Positions 45,599 to 55,626 of a stretch of DNA of 64,000 bases are shown here, piece by piece. The position numbers and the translations under genes were made by a program. Location: positions 60,001-124,000 of the forward strand of contig NZ_CP015318.1 in assembly GCF_001686985.1 (NCBI RefSeq), read 5' to 3'. The notes under the pieces are model-generated. The model had not been told where the DNA came from and searched no databases. It saw nothing but the letters and a program-made list of their open reading frames with translations. This DNA comes from Mesorhizobium amorphae CCNWGS0123 (GTDB lineage: Bacteria > Pseudomonadota > Alphaproteobacteria > Rhizobiales > Rhizobiaceae). Within the stretch, counting starts at the first letter, position 1. Every line of letters begins with the position of its first letter.

Positions 45599-46402
45599 AT
45601 GTTCATCCCGCTCTACGACACCAACAGGCTGCGCCACATCCGGCTGCAATATGTGACGATCGGCCTGATCGCGGTCAACGCGCTGGTCTTTCTCATCACC
45701 TCGATCGGCGGCGAAAACTTCAAGAACGCTGCGGTGCTCAGCCTCGGCTTTATCCCCTCCGTCGTCCACGACAGGGTCGAGCTGTCGCCCGAATTCGTCG
45801 TCATTCCGGAGAGCCTGAGCTACCTCACCTATGCCTTCCTGCATGCCGACATCTTCCATCTCGGCGGCAACATGCTGTTCCTGTGGGTGTTCGGCGACAA
45901 TGTCGAGGACGCGCTCGGCCATATCCGCTACCTTATCTTCTACCTGCTTTGCGCCGCTGCCGGCGCCTTCTTCCAGGGCCTGGTAGCCTGGGATTCGCAA
46001 GTGCCGCTGATCGGTGCGTCCGGCGCCATCGCCGGCGTGGTCGCCGCCTATCTGATCCTCTATCCCCGGGTGAAAGTGTGGGTTCTCGCCTTCGCCCGCA
46101 TCCCGCTGCGCATCCCGGCCTTTATCCCGCTCATCCTGTGGATCGTCTTCCAGATCGTCATGTTCGCCGCTGGTGGCGAAGACCAGGTTTCCTGGGCCTG
46201 CCATATTGGCGGCATCATCGCCGGCGCCGTGCTGGTGCTAGTCCTGCGCAGGCGCGGTGTGCCGCTGCTTGCCGGCGCGGATGGCGAGCCAACGGTTGAA
46301 GCCAATCAGGCGCCTGTCTCTGCCGAGCCGGTCGTCAGCGCTCCGCCTGCGGCCCAGCCGGCGCCGCAATGGGGCCGTGGTGGCGCTTCCAGCCCGGACT
46401 GA
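45599..46402 (+). CDS. Rhomboid-family intramembrane serine protease
   Basis: 267-residue membrane protease with six or more helices. The catalytic serine is Ser141 in LIGASGAIAGVVAAY and the histidine is His202 in SWACHIGGIIAGAVLV; the HLGGNMLFLWVFGDNVED loop is typical. The N-terminus is short and basic. The C-terminal 40 residues are Ala/Pro-rich and presumably cytoplasmic. I chose the ATG at 45599 because the extension before it shows no family similarity. The substrate is unknown. Confidence 0.92.
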   Translation: MFIPLYDTNRLRHIRLQYVTIGLIAVNALVFLITSIGGENFKNAAVLSLGFIPSVVHDRVELSPEFVVIPESLSYLTYAFLHADIFHLGGNMLFLWVFGDNVEDALGHIRYLIFYLLCAAAGAFFQGLVAWDSQVPLIGASGAIAGVVAAYLILYPRVKVWVLAFARIPLRIPAFIPLILWIVFQIVMFAAGGEDQVSWACHIGGIIAGAVLVLVLRRRGVPLLAGADGEPTVEANQAPVSAEPVVSAPPAAQPAPQWGRGGASSPD

Positions 46403-46522
46403 ACCGATTTGACTGCGCAACGGATATTGACGCGCCGGGTTGTCGCAACTACGGAAGCGCCACCATTAGGCGTTTGAAGAGCAGAATTCCGTCCGGAATG
46501 TCGGCTTTCGACAACTCAGAAA

Positions 46523-46547
46523 GGGCGCGCGCTGCTATAGCGCGCCC
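46523..46547 (+). promoter_or_regulatory. Hairpin upstream of etfB
   Basis: GGGCGCGC (46523-46530) pairs with GCGCGCCC (46540-46547), ending 26 bases before the etfB ATG. The loop contains CTATA, so it could also overlap a promoter. Function is unclear. Confidence 0.3.
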
Positions 46548-46573
46548 AATTATCTCAGGAGAGGTGGCAGGAA

Positions 46574-47323
46574 ATGAAGATCCTTGTGCCCGTGAAGCGG
46601 GTTGTGGATGCGAACGTCAAGGTGCGCGTCAAGGCCGACGGTTCGGCGGTTGAGCTTGCCAACGTCAAGATGGCAATGAACCCGTTCGACGAGATCGCGG
46701 TCGAAGAGGCGATCCGGCTGAAGGAAGCCGGCAAGGTCGAAGAGATCATCGTCGTCTCGATCGGACCGCAGCAGGCACAGGAAACCTTGCGCACCGCGCT
46801 CGCCATGGGCGCCGACCGCGCCATCCTGGTCAAGACCGACGAACAGACCGAGCCGCTCGGCGTCGCCAAGGTGCTGAAGGGCGTGGTCGAAGCCGAACAG
46901 CCCGGCCTGGTGATCCTCGGCAAGCAGGCAATCGACGACGATTCCAACCAGACCGGCCAGATGCTGGCCGCATTGCTCGGCTGGGCGCAGGGCACTTTTG
47001 CTTCCAAGGTTGTTGTCGAGGGCGACAAGGCCAAGGTGACGCGCGAAGTCGACGGCGGCCTGCAGACGGTGGAACTGAAGATGCCGGCGATCGTGACGGC
47101 CGACCTTCGCCTCAACCAGCCGCGCTACGCTTCGCTGCCCAACATCATGAAGGCCAAGAAGAAGCCGCTCGACGAGAAGAGCCCGGCCGACTACGGCGCC
47201 GACGTCAAGCCGCGGCTCAAGGTGCTCAAGACCGAGGAGCCGGGTGGCCGCAAGGCCGGCGTCAAGGTCAAGAGCGTCGCCGAGCTGGTCGACAAGCTCA
47301 AGAACGAAGCCGGCGTGCTGTAA
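46574..47323 (+). CDS. etfB: Electron transfer flavoprotein beta subunit
   Basis: Soluble subunit binding AMP and, with EtfA, carrying electrons from acyl-CoA and other dehydrogenases to ETF-ubiquinone oxidoreductase. 249 residues. Signature: [38 protein letters not shown], and [20 protein letters not shown]. The AGGAGAGG site is 9 bases before the ATG. It is followed after 23 bases by etfA. Confidence 0.97.
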   Translation: MKILVPVKRVVDANVKVRVKADGSAVELANVKMAMNPFDEIAVEEAIRLKEAGKVEEIIVVSIGPQQAQETLRTALAMGADRAILVKTDEQTEPLGVAKVLKGVVEAEQPGLVILGKQAIDDDSNQTGQMLAALLGWAQGTFASKVVVEGDKAKVTREVDGGLQTVELKMPAIVTADLRLNQPRYASLPNIMKAKKKPLDEKSPADYGADVKPRLKVLKTEEPGGRKAGVKVKSVAELVDKLKNEAGVL

Positions 47324-47346
47324 GCGATCGGGAAAGGAACAAGAAC

Positions 47347-48276
47347 ATGGCAATTCTCCTCATCGCCGAACACGACAACGCAACCCTTTCCGACCAGACC
47401 GCCAAGGCGCTGTCGGCAGCCCTGCAGATCGGTTCGGACGTGCATGTGCTGGTGGCCGGCAAGGGCGCCAAGGGTGCGGCCGACGCCGCTGCCAAGCTCA
47501 AGGGCGTGACCAAGGTGCTGCTGGCCGAAGCCGACGAACTGGCCGAGCGCCTCGCCGAACCGATGGCGGCGCTCGTCGTGTCGCTGGCGGGCGCCTACGA
47601 CACCATAATCGCGCCGGCGACCTCGTCGGGCAAGAATGTCGCGCCGCGCGTGGCAGCCCTGCTCGATGTCGCGCAGGTGTCCGAGATCATCGAAGTGGTC
47701 TCGCCCGACACCTTCAAGCGGCCGATCTATGCCGGCAACGCCATCCAGACCGTGCAGTCGACCGACGCCAAGAAGGTGATCACGGTGCGCACCGCCTCCT
47801 TCCAGGCAGCGCCCGAAGGCGGCTCGGCCGCTGTCGAGACCGCGAAGGCGGCCGCCAATCCCGGCCTGTCCTCCTTTGTCGAAAACAAGCTGTCGGAGAC
47901 CGACCGTCCGGAGCTGACCTCGGCCAAGATCATCATCTCGGGCGGCCGTGCGCTGGGTTCTTCGGAAAAGTTCCAGGAAGTCATCCTGCCGGTCGCCGAC
48001 AAGCTCGGCGCGGCGGTCGGCGCTTCGCGCGCGGCAGTCGACGCCGGCTATGCACCAAACGACTGGCAGGTCGGCCAGACCGGCAAGGTGGTGGCCCCTG
48101 ACCTCTACATTGCGGTGGGCATCTCCGGCGCCATCCAGCACCTCGCCGGCATGAAGGATTCCAAGGTCATCGTCGCCATCAACAAGGACGAAGAGGCGCC
48201 GATATTCCAGGTTGCCGACTACGGCCTCGTCGGCGATCTGTTCGTCATTCTGCCGGAACTGCAAAAGGCGCTTTGA
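47347..48276 (+). CDS. etfA: Electron transfer flavoprotein alpha subunit
   Basis: FAD-binding partner of EtfB, 309 residues. The C-terminal FAD domain has [15 protein letters not shown] and the ETF alpha signature region [21 protein letters not shown] then [15 protein letters not shown] terminator lies past its stop, so etfBA is a compact operon; a beta-oxidation-type dehydrogenase gene follows separately. Confidence 0.97.
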   Translation: MAILLIAEHDNATLSDQTAKALSAALQIGSDVHVLVAGKGAKGAADAAAKLKGVTKVLLAEADELAERLAEPMAALVVSLAGAYDTIIAPATSSGKNVAPRVAALLDVAQVSEIIEVVSPDTFKRPIYAGNAIQTVQSTDAKKVITVRTASFQAAPEGGSAAVETAKAAANPGLSSFVENKLSETDRPELTSAKIIISGGRALGSSEKFQEVILPVADKLGAAVGASRAAVDAGYAPNDWQVGQTGKVVAPDLYIAVGISGAIQHLAGMKDSKVIVAINKDEEAPIFQVADYGLVGDLFVILPELQKAL

Positions 48277-48305
48277 CGCTATCTGCCTAAGCGTATTAAA
48301 TTGTG

Positions 48306-48343
48306 AAGGGTGGGGTAGACGAAGCTGCCCCGCCCTTTTAGTT
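48306..48343 (+). terminator. Terminator after etfA
   Basis: AAGGGTGGGGTAG pairs with CTGCCCCGCCCTT around ACGAAG, followed by TTTAGTTT. The stem of 13 pairs (two wobbles) lies 29 bases past the etfA stop. Confidence 0.8.
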
Positions 48344-48396
48344 TGCACCGCACAAAAAGCAGGCCGCAAAGGCCTTTCTTCGACGGGATCGGTGTA

Positions 48397-49275
<879 letters not shown>

Positions 49276-49321
49276 TCCGAAGACTTCGGCTCTGCGAACT
49301 CGCAAAGTCGGCAAGGCCTCT

Positions 49322-51331
49322 TCAGGATGCCGCGGCTAGCCGCTTGGACGGCGCCGTGTCGGCGCCTTTGAGGTCCTCATCCGGCGCCGCTGAAACGCAG
49401 CCCCGTCCGGCGGCCTTGGCCGCGTAACAGGCGGCATCGGCCCGTGCGATGATCTCATCCACTTCGCCACAGCCGGCGCGGATCGGAGCCAGGCCGATGC
49501 TGGCGCCGATCGAATGCGCCCGCCCGTCCCAGGTGAAATTCAGGCCGCGGATCGCATCGATGATGGATCGTGCCGCAATCATGCCGCTGGCGGCCGAGCC
49601 GGACATCAGGATGACGGCGAACTCGTCGCCTCCGAGGCGGGCGACGATGTCTTCAGGTCCAAGCACGCCACGGATCGCCTCGGCGACCCGCTTCAACAGG
49701 GCATCGCCGGCGGCATGGCCGCCGGTGTCGTTGACCAGCTTGAAGTGGTCGAGGTCGACAAACATGAACTGATGCTCCCCGATCGACCCTGTCGTATCGC
49801 CGACCGATCCCGTCGTGTCGGCCGCGTCGGCCTTGCCGCTCCGATCGACCAGTTCCTCCATCGTGCGGATGAAGCTCGAACGGTTGGCGAGACCGGTGAG
49901 CGCGTCATGGGCGGCGGCATAGGCGAGTTGGCGCTGCAGGGCGCGCGCATCGGTAAAATCCTGGAAGACGATGACCAGTCCGCAGAATTCAGCTCGCTCG
50001 TTCATGATAGGCGACACGACCTGACGGATGCTGCAGCGCGTGTCGTCGCGGCGGATCAGCACGGCGCGACTGTTCTGCTCGGCGGGACCTGTGCCGCCGG
50101 TCGAAGCCCGTGCCACGCCGATCCTCTGCCCGGTCTCTTCGTCTACCGCCCAGTAGACATGACCGAGCGTCTTGCCGAGCGCCTCGCCGCTGGTGACGCC
50201 GGTCAGCTTTTCGGCCACCGGATTCATGAAGGTGACGCGGTTTGCGGCATCCGTGCAGATCACGGCATCGCCGATCGACTGCAGGGTGACGCGCAGCCGT
50301 TCCTTCTCGTCGGCCAGCATCGCCGCCGAGACGATGAGGCGCGCTTCGGCCTCCTTGCGCTGAGTGATGTCGGTCAGGCTGCCGATGGCCCTGATCAGCC
50401 GCCCGACGGCGTCGCGCTCGATGGCCTTGCCGCGGTCGAGAATCCAGACCCAGTGCCCGTCCTTGTGGCGCATTCTGAACTCGGCTTCGAAAAACGGCGT
50501 CTCGCCGGCGAGGTGGGCGCGGTCGGCCTCGGCGACGAGCTCGCGGTCGTCGGGATGGATCATCGTCAGCCAGCGGTCGGGGTCGCCGTCCAGTTCGCCA
50601 TCGGCATAGCCGAGCATCTTCACCCAGGTACCGGAGTAGGTCGTGCCGCCCTTGCGCATGTCGAGATCCCAGACGCCCTGACCAGCGCTGGCCAGCGCAA
50701 AGTTCCAGCGCGTTTCAGCTTCCGCGATGCGGGCCTCGGACTGCTTGCGGGCGTCGATGTCCTCGATCTGTGAAACCAGGTAGAGCGGACGGCCGTTGTC
50801 TTCGTCGCGGATGACCGAGCCGGCAAGCTGCGCCCAGACCGGCGTCCCGTCCTTCCGCAGGTAACGCTTCTCGAAGTGGAAAGCGTCGATCTTGCCTGCC
50901 TTCAGGTCGATCATCGTGTCCCTGCCGATCTGCAGGTCGTCGGGATGCGTGATCTGGAAGAAGGTCAGCGCCTCGATCTCCTCCCGGCTATAGCCAAGCA
51001 TGGTGGCGAAAGCCGGATTGGTCTGCAGGATGCGGCCGTCGAGGCCGACGATGGCGACGCCGATCGCCGAATCCTCCATGGCGCGGCGGAAACGCTGTTC
51101 GCTCTCGCCGATCTGGCGGCGGTCCTCGACGATCTGGCGAACGAACAGGGCGGTGAGGAAAAGCGACGCCGCGATCATGGCGACCGCTATCTGCAGGCAG
51201 AGTTTCAGGGCCTCGGCGCCGAGCTCCAGGCGCGACAGCAGGATCGACGCAAGGACGGCGACAAGGCCGACCACCATCAAAACCAGCGCAGCATGTCTGT
51301 CGGCCCGCAGGCCTTTCCAAGTCCACGTCAC
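49322..51331 (-). CDS. Membrane-bound PAS-PAS-PAS-GGDEF diguanylate cyclase
   Basis: Sensor that makes c-di-GMP, 669 residues. Two N-terminal helices (about 12-35 and 42-65) are followed by three PAS domains: about 78-200 (SAIGVAIVGLDGRILQTN), 205-330 (TYSGTWVKMLGYADGE, a PAC-type WVWILDRG), and 345-465 (GDAVICTDAANRVTF). The GGDEF domain is active-looking, with HDALTGLANR and RLGGDEFAVI near residue 568; no EAL domain. Just before it is a small insert with DTTGSVGDTTGSIG, a duplicated heptapeptide. The signal sensed is unknown. Confidence 0.92.
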   Translation of the reverse strand: MTWTWKGLRADRHAALVLMVVGLVAVLASILLSRLELGAEALKLCLQIAVAMIAASLFLTALFVRQIVEDRRQIGESEQRFRRAMEDSAIGVAIVGLDGRILQTNPAFATMLGYSREEIEALTFFQITHPDDLQIGRDTMIDLKAGKIDAFHFEKRYLRKDGTPVWAQLAGSVIRDEDNGRPLYLVSQIEDIDARKQSEARIAEAETRWNFALASAGQGVWDLDMRKGGTTYSGTWVKMLGYADGELDGDPDRWLTMIHPDDRELVAEADRAHLAGETPFFEAEFRMRHKDGHWVWILDRGKAIERDAVGRLIRAIGSLTDITQRKEAEARLIVSAAMLADEKERLRVTLQSIGDAVICTDAANRVTFMNPVAEKLTGVTSGEALGKTLGHVYWAVDEETGQRIGVARASTGGTGPAEQNSRAVLIRRDDTRCSIRQVVSPIMNERAEFCGLVIVFQDFTDARALQRQLAYAAAHDALTGLANRSSFIRTMEELVDRSGKADAADTTGSVGDTTGSIGEHQFMFVDLDHFKLVNDTGGHAAGDALLKRVAEAIRGVLGPEDIVARLGGDEFAVILMSGSAASGMIAARSIIDAIRGLNFTWDGRAHSIGASIGLAPIRAGCGEVDEIIARADAACYAAKAAGRGCVSAAPDEDLKGADTAPSKRLAAAS

Positions 51332-51473
51332 AATGCGGATCCACCCCGTTGCGCAATTGCACGTTGCTGCAACCCTGGCGGATCGATTTTAAGGAAAGGT
51401 TGCGCTGGCGGTCCGGGCGACGATGCTAACCGGCAAACAATTGCCGGCATGATTAAGGATCGGTGTGCGTTCC

Positions 51474-52112
51474 CTACCAGCGCACGAAAAGCCGCCCGCC
51501 CAAGGCTCCCAACGCTGTAAGGATGATGATCGCGACCGTGTACCAGGTGGCGACGAAGAGCGGTGAATCGTCGACGCAGTGCGCGGCATAGAAGGTCGCC
51601 GCCAGCCCGCCGGCGAGCAGGCCCGCAACCGCGCCGGCAAGCACCGGCCGCGTCGGCGCGCCGTAGCGCAGCATCCACAGGAAAATCGCCAGCGGGCCAA
51701 TGCCGATCAGCGGGATGAAGCCCATGCAGATCATCATGTTGGAGCCGACCAGCCGCGTGCCCCATTGCGCCTCAGGCACCGCGAAGAGCTCCAGAACCAC
51801 AGCCACGAGGACGAGCAGCGGCGCCGCGGCCATCCAGGTCGCCGCCTTTCCCGTCGATGCGCCGGGCGTCGACAAAGCGTGGATCAGCGCGAAGGCGGTG
51901 CCGGCAAGCACGATGGTGAAGACGAACTTCGACAGGAAGCGCATCGTGTGCATGGCGATCATGATGTCGGAACGTGGACCGATCGTGAACCAGAAAACCA
52001 CCGCGGCGATCACCGCCGCAACCGCGGTGGCCATCCACCAGGCCGAACGCAGCGGCATCGCCTTGTTGCGGGCGTCGGCGTCCAATGCCTTGATGAGATC
52101 CTCGGTCCTCAT
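51474..52112 (-). CDS. NrsF-type anti-sigma factor (DUF1109)
   Basis: Membrane anti-sigma factor of 212 residues with about six helices and a short cytoplasmic N-terminus (MRTEDLIKALDADARNKAMP) expected to hold the sigma factor. The DUF1109 pattern is seen in MRFLSKFVFTIVLAGTAFA and the conserved-cysteine loop FYAAHCVDDSPLFVATWY. Another cysteine occurs in MMICMGF. In Caulobacter crescentus NrsF keeps the ECF factor SigF bound until metal stress, which requires such cysteines. It starts one base after the sigma gene's stop. Confidence 0.85.
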   Translation of the reverse strand: MRTEDLIKALDADARNKAMPLRSAWWMATAVAAVIAAVVFWFTIGPRSDIMIAMHTMRFLSKFVFTIVLAGTAFALIHALSTPGASTGKAATWMAAAPLLVLVAVVLELFAVPEAQWGTRLVGSNMMICMGFIPLIGIGPLAIFLWMLRYGAPTRPVLAGAVAGLLAGGLAATFYAAHCVDDSPLFVATWYTVAIIILTALGALGGRLFVRW

Positions 52113-52113
52113 G

Positions 52114-52650
52114 TCATTCCCGCCCGAAACGCCTGGCAATGGCGGCAAGGCCGCGATGCAGCGACACCCGCACCGCCGTCTCGGTAATGCCGAATTTCGC
52201 CGCCGTCTCGCCGATCGAACGGCCCTCGACCGACACCGCCGAGACCACCGAGCGCTGCGCCGGCGGCAGGCTGTCCAGCACCCGGTTGATGTCGCGCTCG
52301 CTGACGGTCTCGGTCTCAGGCTCGGCGAAGGTTTCGGCGATTTCGTCGATCTCGATCTCGACACGCCGCCCGCGCCGCCGGAAGGCATCGATCAGCTTGA
52401 AGCGCGCTATGGCAAAGACCCATGGCAGCACCGGCGCATCGTCGCGCCAGGTATGCCGTTTGACATGAATGGCCAGCAAGGTTTCCTGCACGACATCCTC
52501 GGGGTCGACCCCGCCCTGTACGATCTTGCGCCGGGCAAAGCCGCGAACGAGAACAGCCGTCCGGTGCAGAAAGTCGGCGTAGGCCCTTTCATCTCCGGCG
52601 ATTGCGGCCTTGAGCAGCCGGGAAAGCTCGGCCTCATCCTTGCCGGTCAC
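52114..52650 (-). CDS. ECF sigma factor, SigF-like
   Basis: 178-residue RNA polymerase sigma factor with only regions 2 and 4. Region 2 includes DPEDVVQETLLAIHVKRH and LPWVFAIARFKLIDAFRRR (about 48-90); region 4 has LPPAQRSVVSAVSVEGRSIG, ETAAKFGITETAVRVSLHRG (about 130-170). Pairing with a DUF1109 anti-sigma factor places it with Caulobacter SigF, which responds to chromate, cadmium and oxidative stress. The start is GTG with GGGGGAG 9 bases upstream. A promoter of the type it should recognise lies in front (52671-52696), consistent with autoregulation. Confidence 0.92.
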   Translation of the reverse strand: MTGKDEAELSRLLKAAIAGDERAYADFLHRTAVLVRGFARRKIVQGGVDPEDVVQETLLAIHVKRHTWRDDAPVLPWVFAIARFKLIDAFRRRGRRVEIEIDEIAETFAEPETETVSERDINRVLDSLPPAQRSVVSAVSVEGRSIGETAAKFGITETAVRVSLHRGLAAIARRFGRE

Positions 52651-52670
52651 AAGAGTTCACTCCCCCGATG

Positions 52671-52696
52671 TTCGCGTCTCGGCGCTGTTTTGTTAC
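52671..52696 (-). promoter_or_regulatory. SigF-type ECF promoter, autoregulatory
   Basis: On the minus strand GTAACA (52696-52691), exactly 16 bases, then CGAA (52674-52671). The Caulobacter SigF consensus is GTAACC-N16-CGAA, so 9 of 10 positions match. It ends 21 bases before the ECF start codon. Confidence 0.65.
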
Positions 52697-52784
52697 GTGG
52701 CGGGCGAAATAATGTCCAAGCCAAACTGCCGCAGAATCACGAAAGTTTGCGCCCCGGCTGCCGATAGAACCAGTTCACCAATGT

Positions 52785-52799
52785 TGACTCGGACAATCA
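52785..52799 (+). promoter_or_regulatory. Candidate RirA iron-responsive operator
   Basis: TGA, nine bases, TCA (52785-52799), with TT before it, 58 bases upstream of fbpA. RirA, the rhizobial iron regulator, recognises TGA-N9-TCA. The motif is short and can occur by chance, but the gene context fits. Confidence 0.4.
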
Positions 52800-52856
52800 G
52801 GTATTGGTAGGTGCAGCCGTGCCAAGACCAACCAACAAGATCGAGGACGACGCCCC

Positions 52857-53864
52857 ATGAGATACGCCCTTTCCGCCCTCGCCGGCGCCACCGCGCTGGC
52901 GATCAGCCTGATCGCCGCCCCGGCCATGGCCGAGGATGCCGGCATCGTCGTCTACAACGCCCAGCATGAGAGCCTGACCAAGGAATGGGCCGAGGGCTTC
53001 ACCAAGGAGACCGGCATCAAGGTGACGCTGCGCAATGGCGGCGACAGCGATTTCTCCAACCAGATCGTCGCCGAAGGCGCTGCCTCGCCGGCCGACGTGT
53101 TCCTGACCGAAAACTCGCCGGCCATGGCCCTGGTCGAGGCCGCCGGCCTGTTCGCGCCGGTCGATGCCGACACGCTGGCGCAGGTTCCGCAGGAATACCA
53201 GCCGACCACCGGCAAATGGGTCGGCGTTGCCGCGCGCAGCACCGTCTTTGCCTACGACAAGACCAAGCTGAAGGAAGACCGGTTGCCCAAGTCGCTGCTT
53301 GAGCTCGCCGATCCGAGCTGGAAGGGCCGCTGGGCCGCCTCCCCCTCCGGCGCAGATTTCCAGGCCATTGTCAGCGCTTTGCTGCAGCTGAAGGGCGAGG
53401 CCGCGACGGCCGACTGGCTGAAGGCGATGAAGGCGAACTTCACCGCCTACAAGGGCAACAACACCGTGATGAAGGCGGTCAATGCCGGCGAGATCGAAGG
53501 CGGCGTCATCTACCATTATTATTATTTCGGCGATCAGGCCAAGACCGGCGAGAACAGCAAGAACGTCGCCATGCACTATTTCAAGAACCAGGATCCGGGC
53601 GCTTTCGTCTCGATCTCTGGCGGCGGCGTGCTGGCCTCGAGCAAGCACCAGAAGGAAGCTCAGGCCTTCCTGAAGTGGGTGACCGGCAAGGGTGGCCAGG
53701 AGGTGCTGAAGAACGGCACGTCCTTCGAATATGCGGTCGGCAAAGGCGCCGATTCCAATGCGAAGCTGGTGCCGCTCGCCGATCTGCAGGCACCGAAGGT
53801 CGATCCGGCGACGCTGAACTCGAAGAAGGTCACTGACCTGATGACGGGAGCCGGCTTGCTTTAG
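52857..53864 (+). CDS. fbpA: Iron(III) ABC transporter substrate-binding protein
   Basis: Periplasmic Fe3+-binding protein of 335 residues. Signal peptide MRYALSALAGATALAISLIA, cut near AMAED. The iron-type signature is a tyrosine cluster, YHYYYFGDQ from residue 219, as in FbpA/FutA proteins, plus IVVYNAQHESLTKEWAEGF at the start of the mature part and FLTENSPAMALVEAAGLF. A terminator-like hairpin follows, then fbpB and fbpC. It is divergent from the ECF/NrsF pair with a shared 206-base regulatory spacer. Confidence 0.9.
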   Translation: MRYALSALAGATALAISLIAAPAMAEDAGIVVYNAQHESLTKEWAEGFTKETGIKVTLRNGGDSDFSNQIVAEGAASPADVFLTENSPAMALVEAAGLFAPVDADTLAQVPQEYQPTTGKWVGVAARSTVFAYDKTKLKEDRLPKSLLELADPSWKGRWAASPSGADFQAIVSALLQLKGEAATADWLKAMKANFTAYKGNNTVMKAVNAGEIEGGVIYHYYYFGDQAKTGENSKNVAMHYFKNQDPGAFVSISGGGVLASSKHQKEAQAFLKWVTGKGGQEVLKNGTSFEYAVGKGADSNAKLVPLADLQAPKVDPATLNSKKVTDLMTGAGLL

Positions 53865-53894
53865 TTCGCGTTCGTCCTAAAAGGGCAACCGACT

Positions 53895-53936
53895 GCGCTC
53901 CCGCGGGATACGCTCTCCGCGGGAGCGCTCTGTTTT
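53895..53936 (+). terminator. Hairpin between fbpA and fbpB, partial terminator
   Basis: GCGCTCCCGCGG (53895-53906) pairs perfectly with CCGCGGGAGCGC (53917-53928), followed by TCTGTTTT. Such structures after binding-protein genes let some transcripts continue into the permease genes, so fbpA is made in excess. Confidence 0.65.
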
Positions 53937-54039
53937 CAAGGTGGCATTCGTCGATGACGACAAGCTGCGTTTCCGGCCGCGTTCCGCGTGCCTTCGATGA
54001 CCGCCGCCAGCAGGCGGAAGCAGCGCGGCGTCCGGCCTG

Positions 54040-55626
54040 ATGCAGTCTGCGGTTGATCTTTCGCGTCCGGGCCTGCCGGCCGGCTTCAAGACCGGACACG
54101 GAACGCGCCGTCGGCCCCTCTCCTGGATCCTGATCGCGGCTGCCCTTGTCTCGCTGCTTGCATTGCTGCCGCTTGCCTTCATCGTCTGGGTGGCGGTGCA
54201 GACCGGCTGGGAAACCGCATCGGCGCTGGTCTTCCGTCCACGCGTCGGCCAACTCCTGGTCAACACCGTCCTTCTGGTGGCGGTGGCGGTTCCGATTTCG
54301 ATCGTGCTGTCGGTGACGCTGGCCTGGCTGACCGAACGCAGCGACCTGCCCGGGGCTCGCCTATGGGCCTGGCTGTCGGTTGCCCCGCTCGCCATCCCTG
54401 CCTTCGTCCACTCCTATGCCTGGATCAGCCTGGTGCCGGGACTGCACGGCCTGTGGGCCGGGGTGCTGGTTTCGGTCCTCGCCTATTTCCCGTTCCTCTA
54501 TCTGCCGATCGCGGCAGCGCTGCGTCGTCTCGACCCCGCGCTTGAGGATGCCGCGGCCGCCCTCGGCCTCGGTCCGTGGCGGGTCTTTGCCCGCGTCGTG
54601 CTGCCGCAGCTGAGGCTCGCCATTTGCGGCGGTTCGCTGCTGGTCGGCCTGCATCTGCTTGCCGAATACGGCCTCTATGTCTTCATCCGCTTCGACACCT
54701 TCACCACGGCGATTGTCGACCAGTTCCAGTCGACCTTCAACGGACCGGCCGCCAACATGCTGGCCGCGGTGCTGGTCACGTGCTGCTTCGTGCTGCTCGC
54801 GCTGGAAGTGCTGGTGCGCGGCGAGGAGCGCTATGCCCGCGTCGGCTCCGGTGCGGCGCGCCAGCAGCAGCGCACGCGGCTCGGCCGCGCCACGCTTGCC
54901 TGCCTGGCGCTGCCCGCAATCACCGCGCTGCTTTCGCTCGGCGTGCCTTTCATCACCATCGGCCGCTGGCTGATCGCCGGCGGCACCGATGTCTGGCGCC
55001 TCGACGAGATCGGCCTTGCACTCGGCCAGACCCTGTTCCTGGCGGTCGGCGGCGCGCTGCTCGCTACGATCGCCGCCATGCCGATGGCATGGATTTCGAT
55101 CCGCGCGCCGGGTCCGCTGCAGCGGCTTCTCGAAGGCTGCAACTACATCGTCGGCTCCCTGCCCGGCGTCGTCATCGCGCTGGCGCTGGTCACCATCACC
55201 GTGCGCATCGCCATGCCGCTCTACCAGACCCTGTTCACCATTCTTTTCGCCTATGCGCTGATGTTCCTGCCGCGCGCTTTGATCAGCCTCAGGGCATCGA
55301 TCGCGCAGGCGCCGGTCGAACTCGAACGCGCGGCATCGAGCCTCGGACGGCCGCCGCTCAAGGCGCTGTGGGCAACGACGATCCGCCTGTCGGCACCGGG
55401 GGCTGCGGCGGGCATGGCACTGGTGGCGCTCGGCATCACCAACGAGCTGACCGCCACCCAGATGCTGGCACCCAACGGCACCCGCACGCTGGCGATGGCG
55501 TTCTGGTCCTATAGCGGCGAGATCGACTATGCCTCGGCCGCACCTTACGCCTTCATCATGGTGGCGATGTCGCTGCCTTTGACCTGGCTGCTTTACGTCC
55601 AGTCGAAAAGGATGGCTGGACGATGA
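54040..55626 (+). CDS. fbpB: Iron(III) ABC transporter permease (fused two-domain)
   Basis: Inner-membrane permease of 528 residues made of two BPD_transp_1 halves with about 12 helices, as in FbpB/SfuB. Each half has an EAA-type loop: [20 protein letters not shown] near residue 165 and [20 protein letters not shown] near residue 425. The last four bases overlap the start of fbpC (ATGA), so synthesis is coupled. A bit of basic N-terminal tail ([19 protein letters not shown]) precedes the first helix. Confidence 0.92.
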   Translation: MQSAVDLSRPGLPAGFKTGHGTRRRPLSWILIAAALVSLLALLPLAFIVWVAVQTGWETASALVFRPRVGQLLVNTVLLVAVAVPISIVLSVTLAWLTERSDLPGARLWAWLSVAPLAIPAFVHSYAWISLVPGLHGLWAGVLVSVLAYFPFLYLPIAAALRRLDPALEDAAAALGLGPWRVFARVVLPQLRLAICGGSLLVGLHLLAEYGLYVFIRFDTFTTAIVDQFQSTFNGPAANMLAAVLVTCCFVLLALEVLVRGEERYARVGSGAARQQQRTRLGRATLACLALPAITALLSLGVPFITIGRWLIAGGTDVWRLDEIGLALGQTLFLAVGGALLATIAAMPMAWISIRAPGPLQRLLEGCNYIVGSLPGVVIALALVTITVRIAMPLYQTLFTILFAYALMFLPRALISLRASIAQAPVELERAASSLGRPPLKALWATTIRLSAPGAAAGMALVALGITNELTATQMLAPNGTRTLAMAFWSYSGEIDYASAAPYAFIMVAMSLPLTWLLYVQSKRMAGR

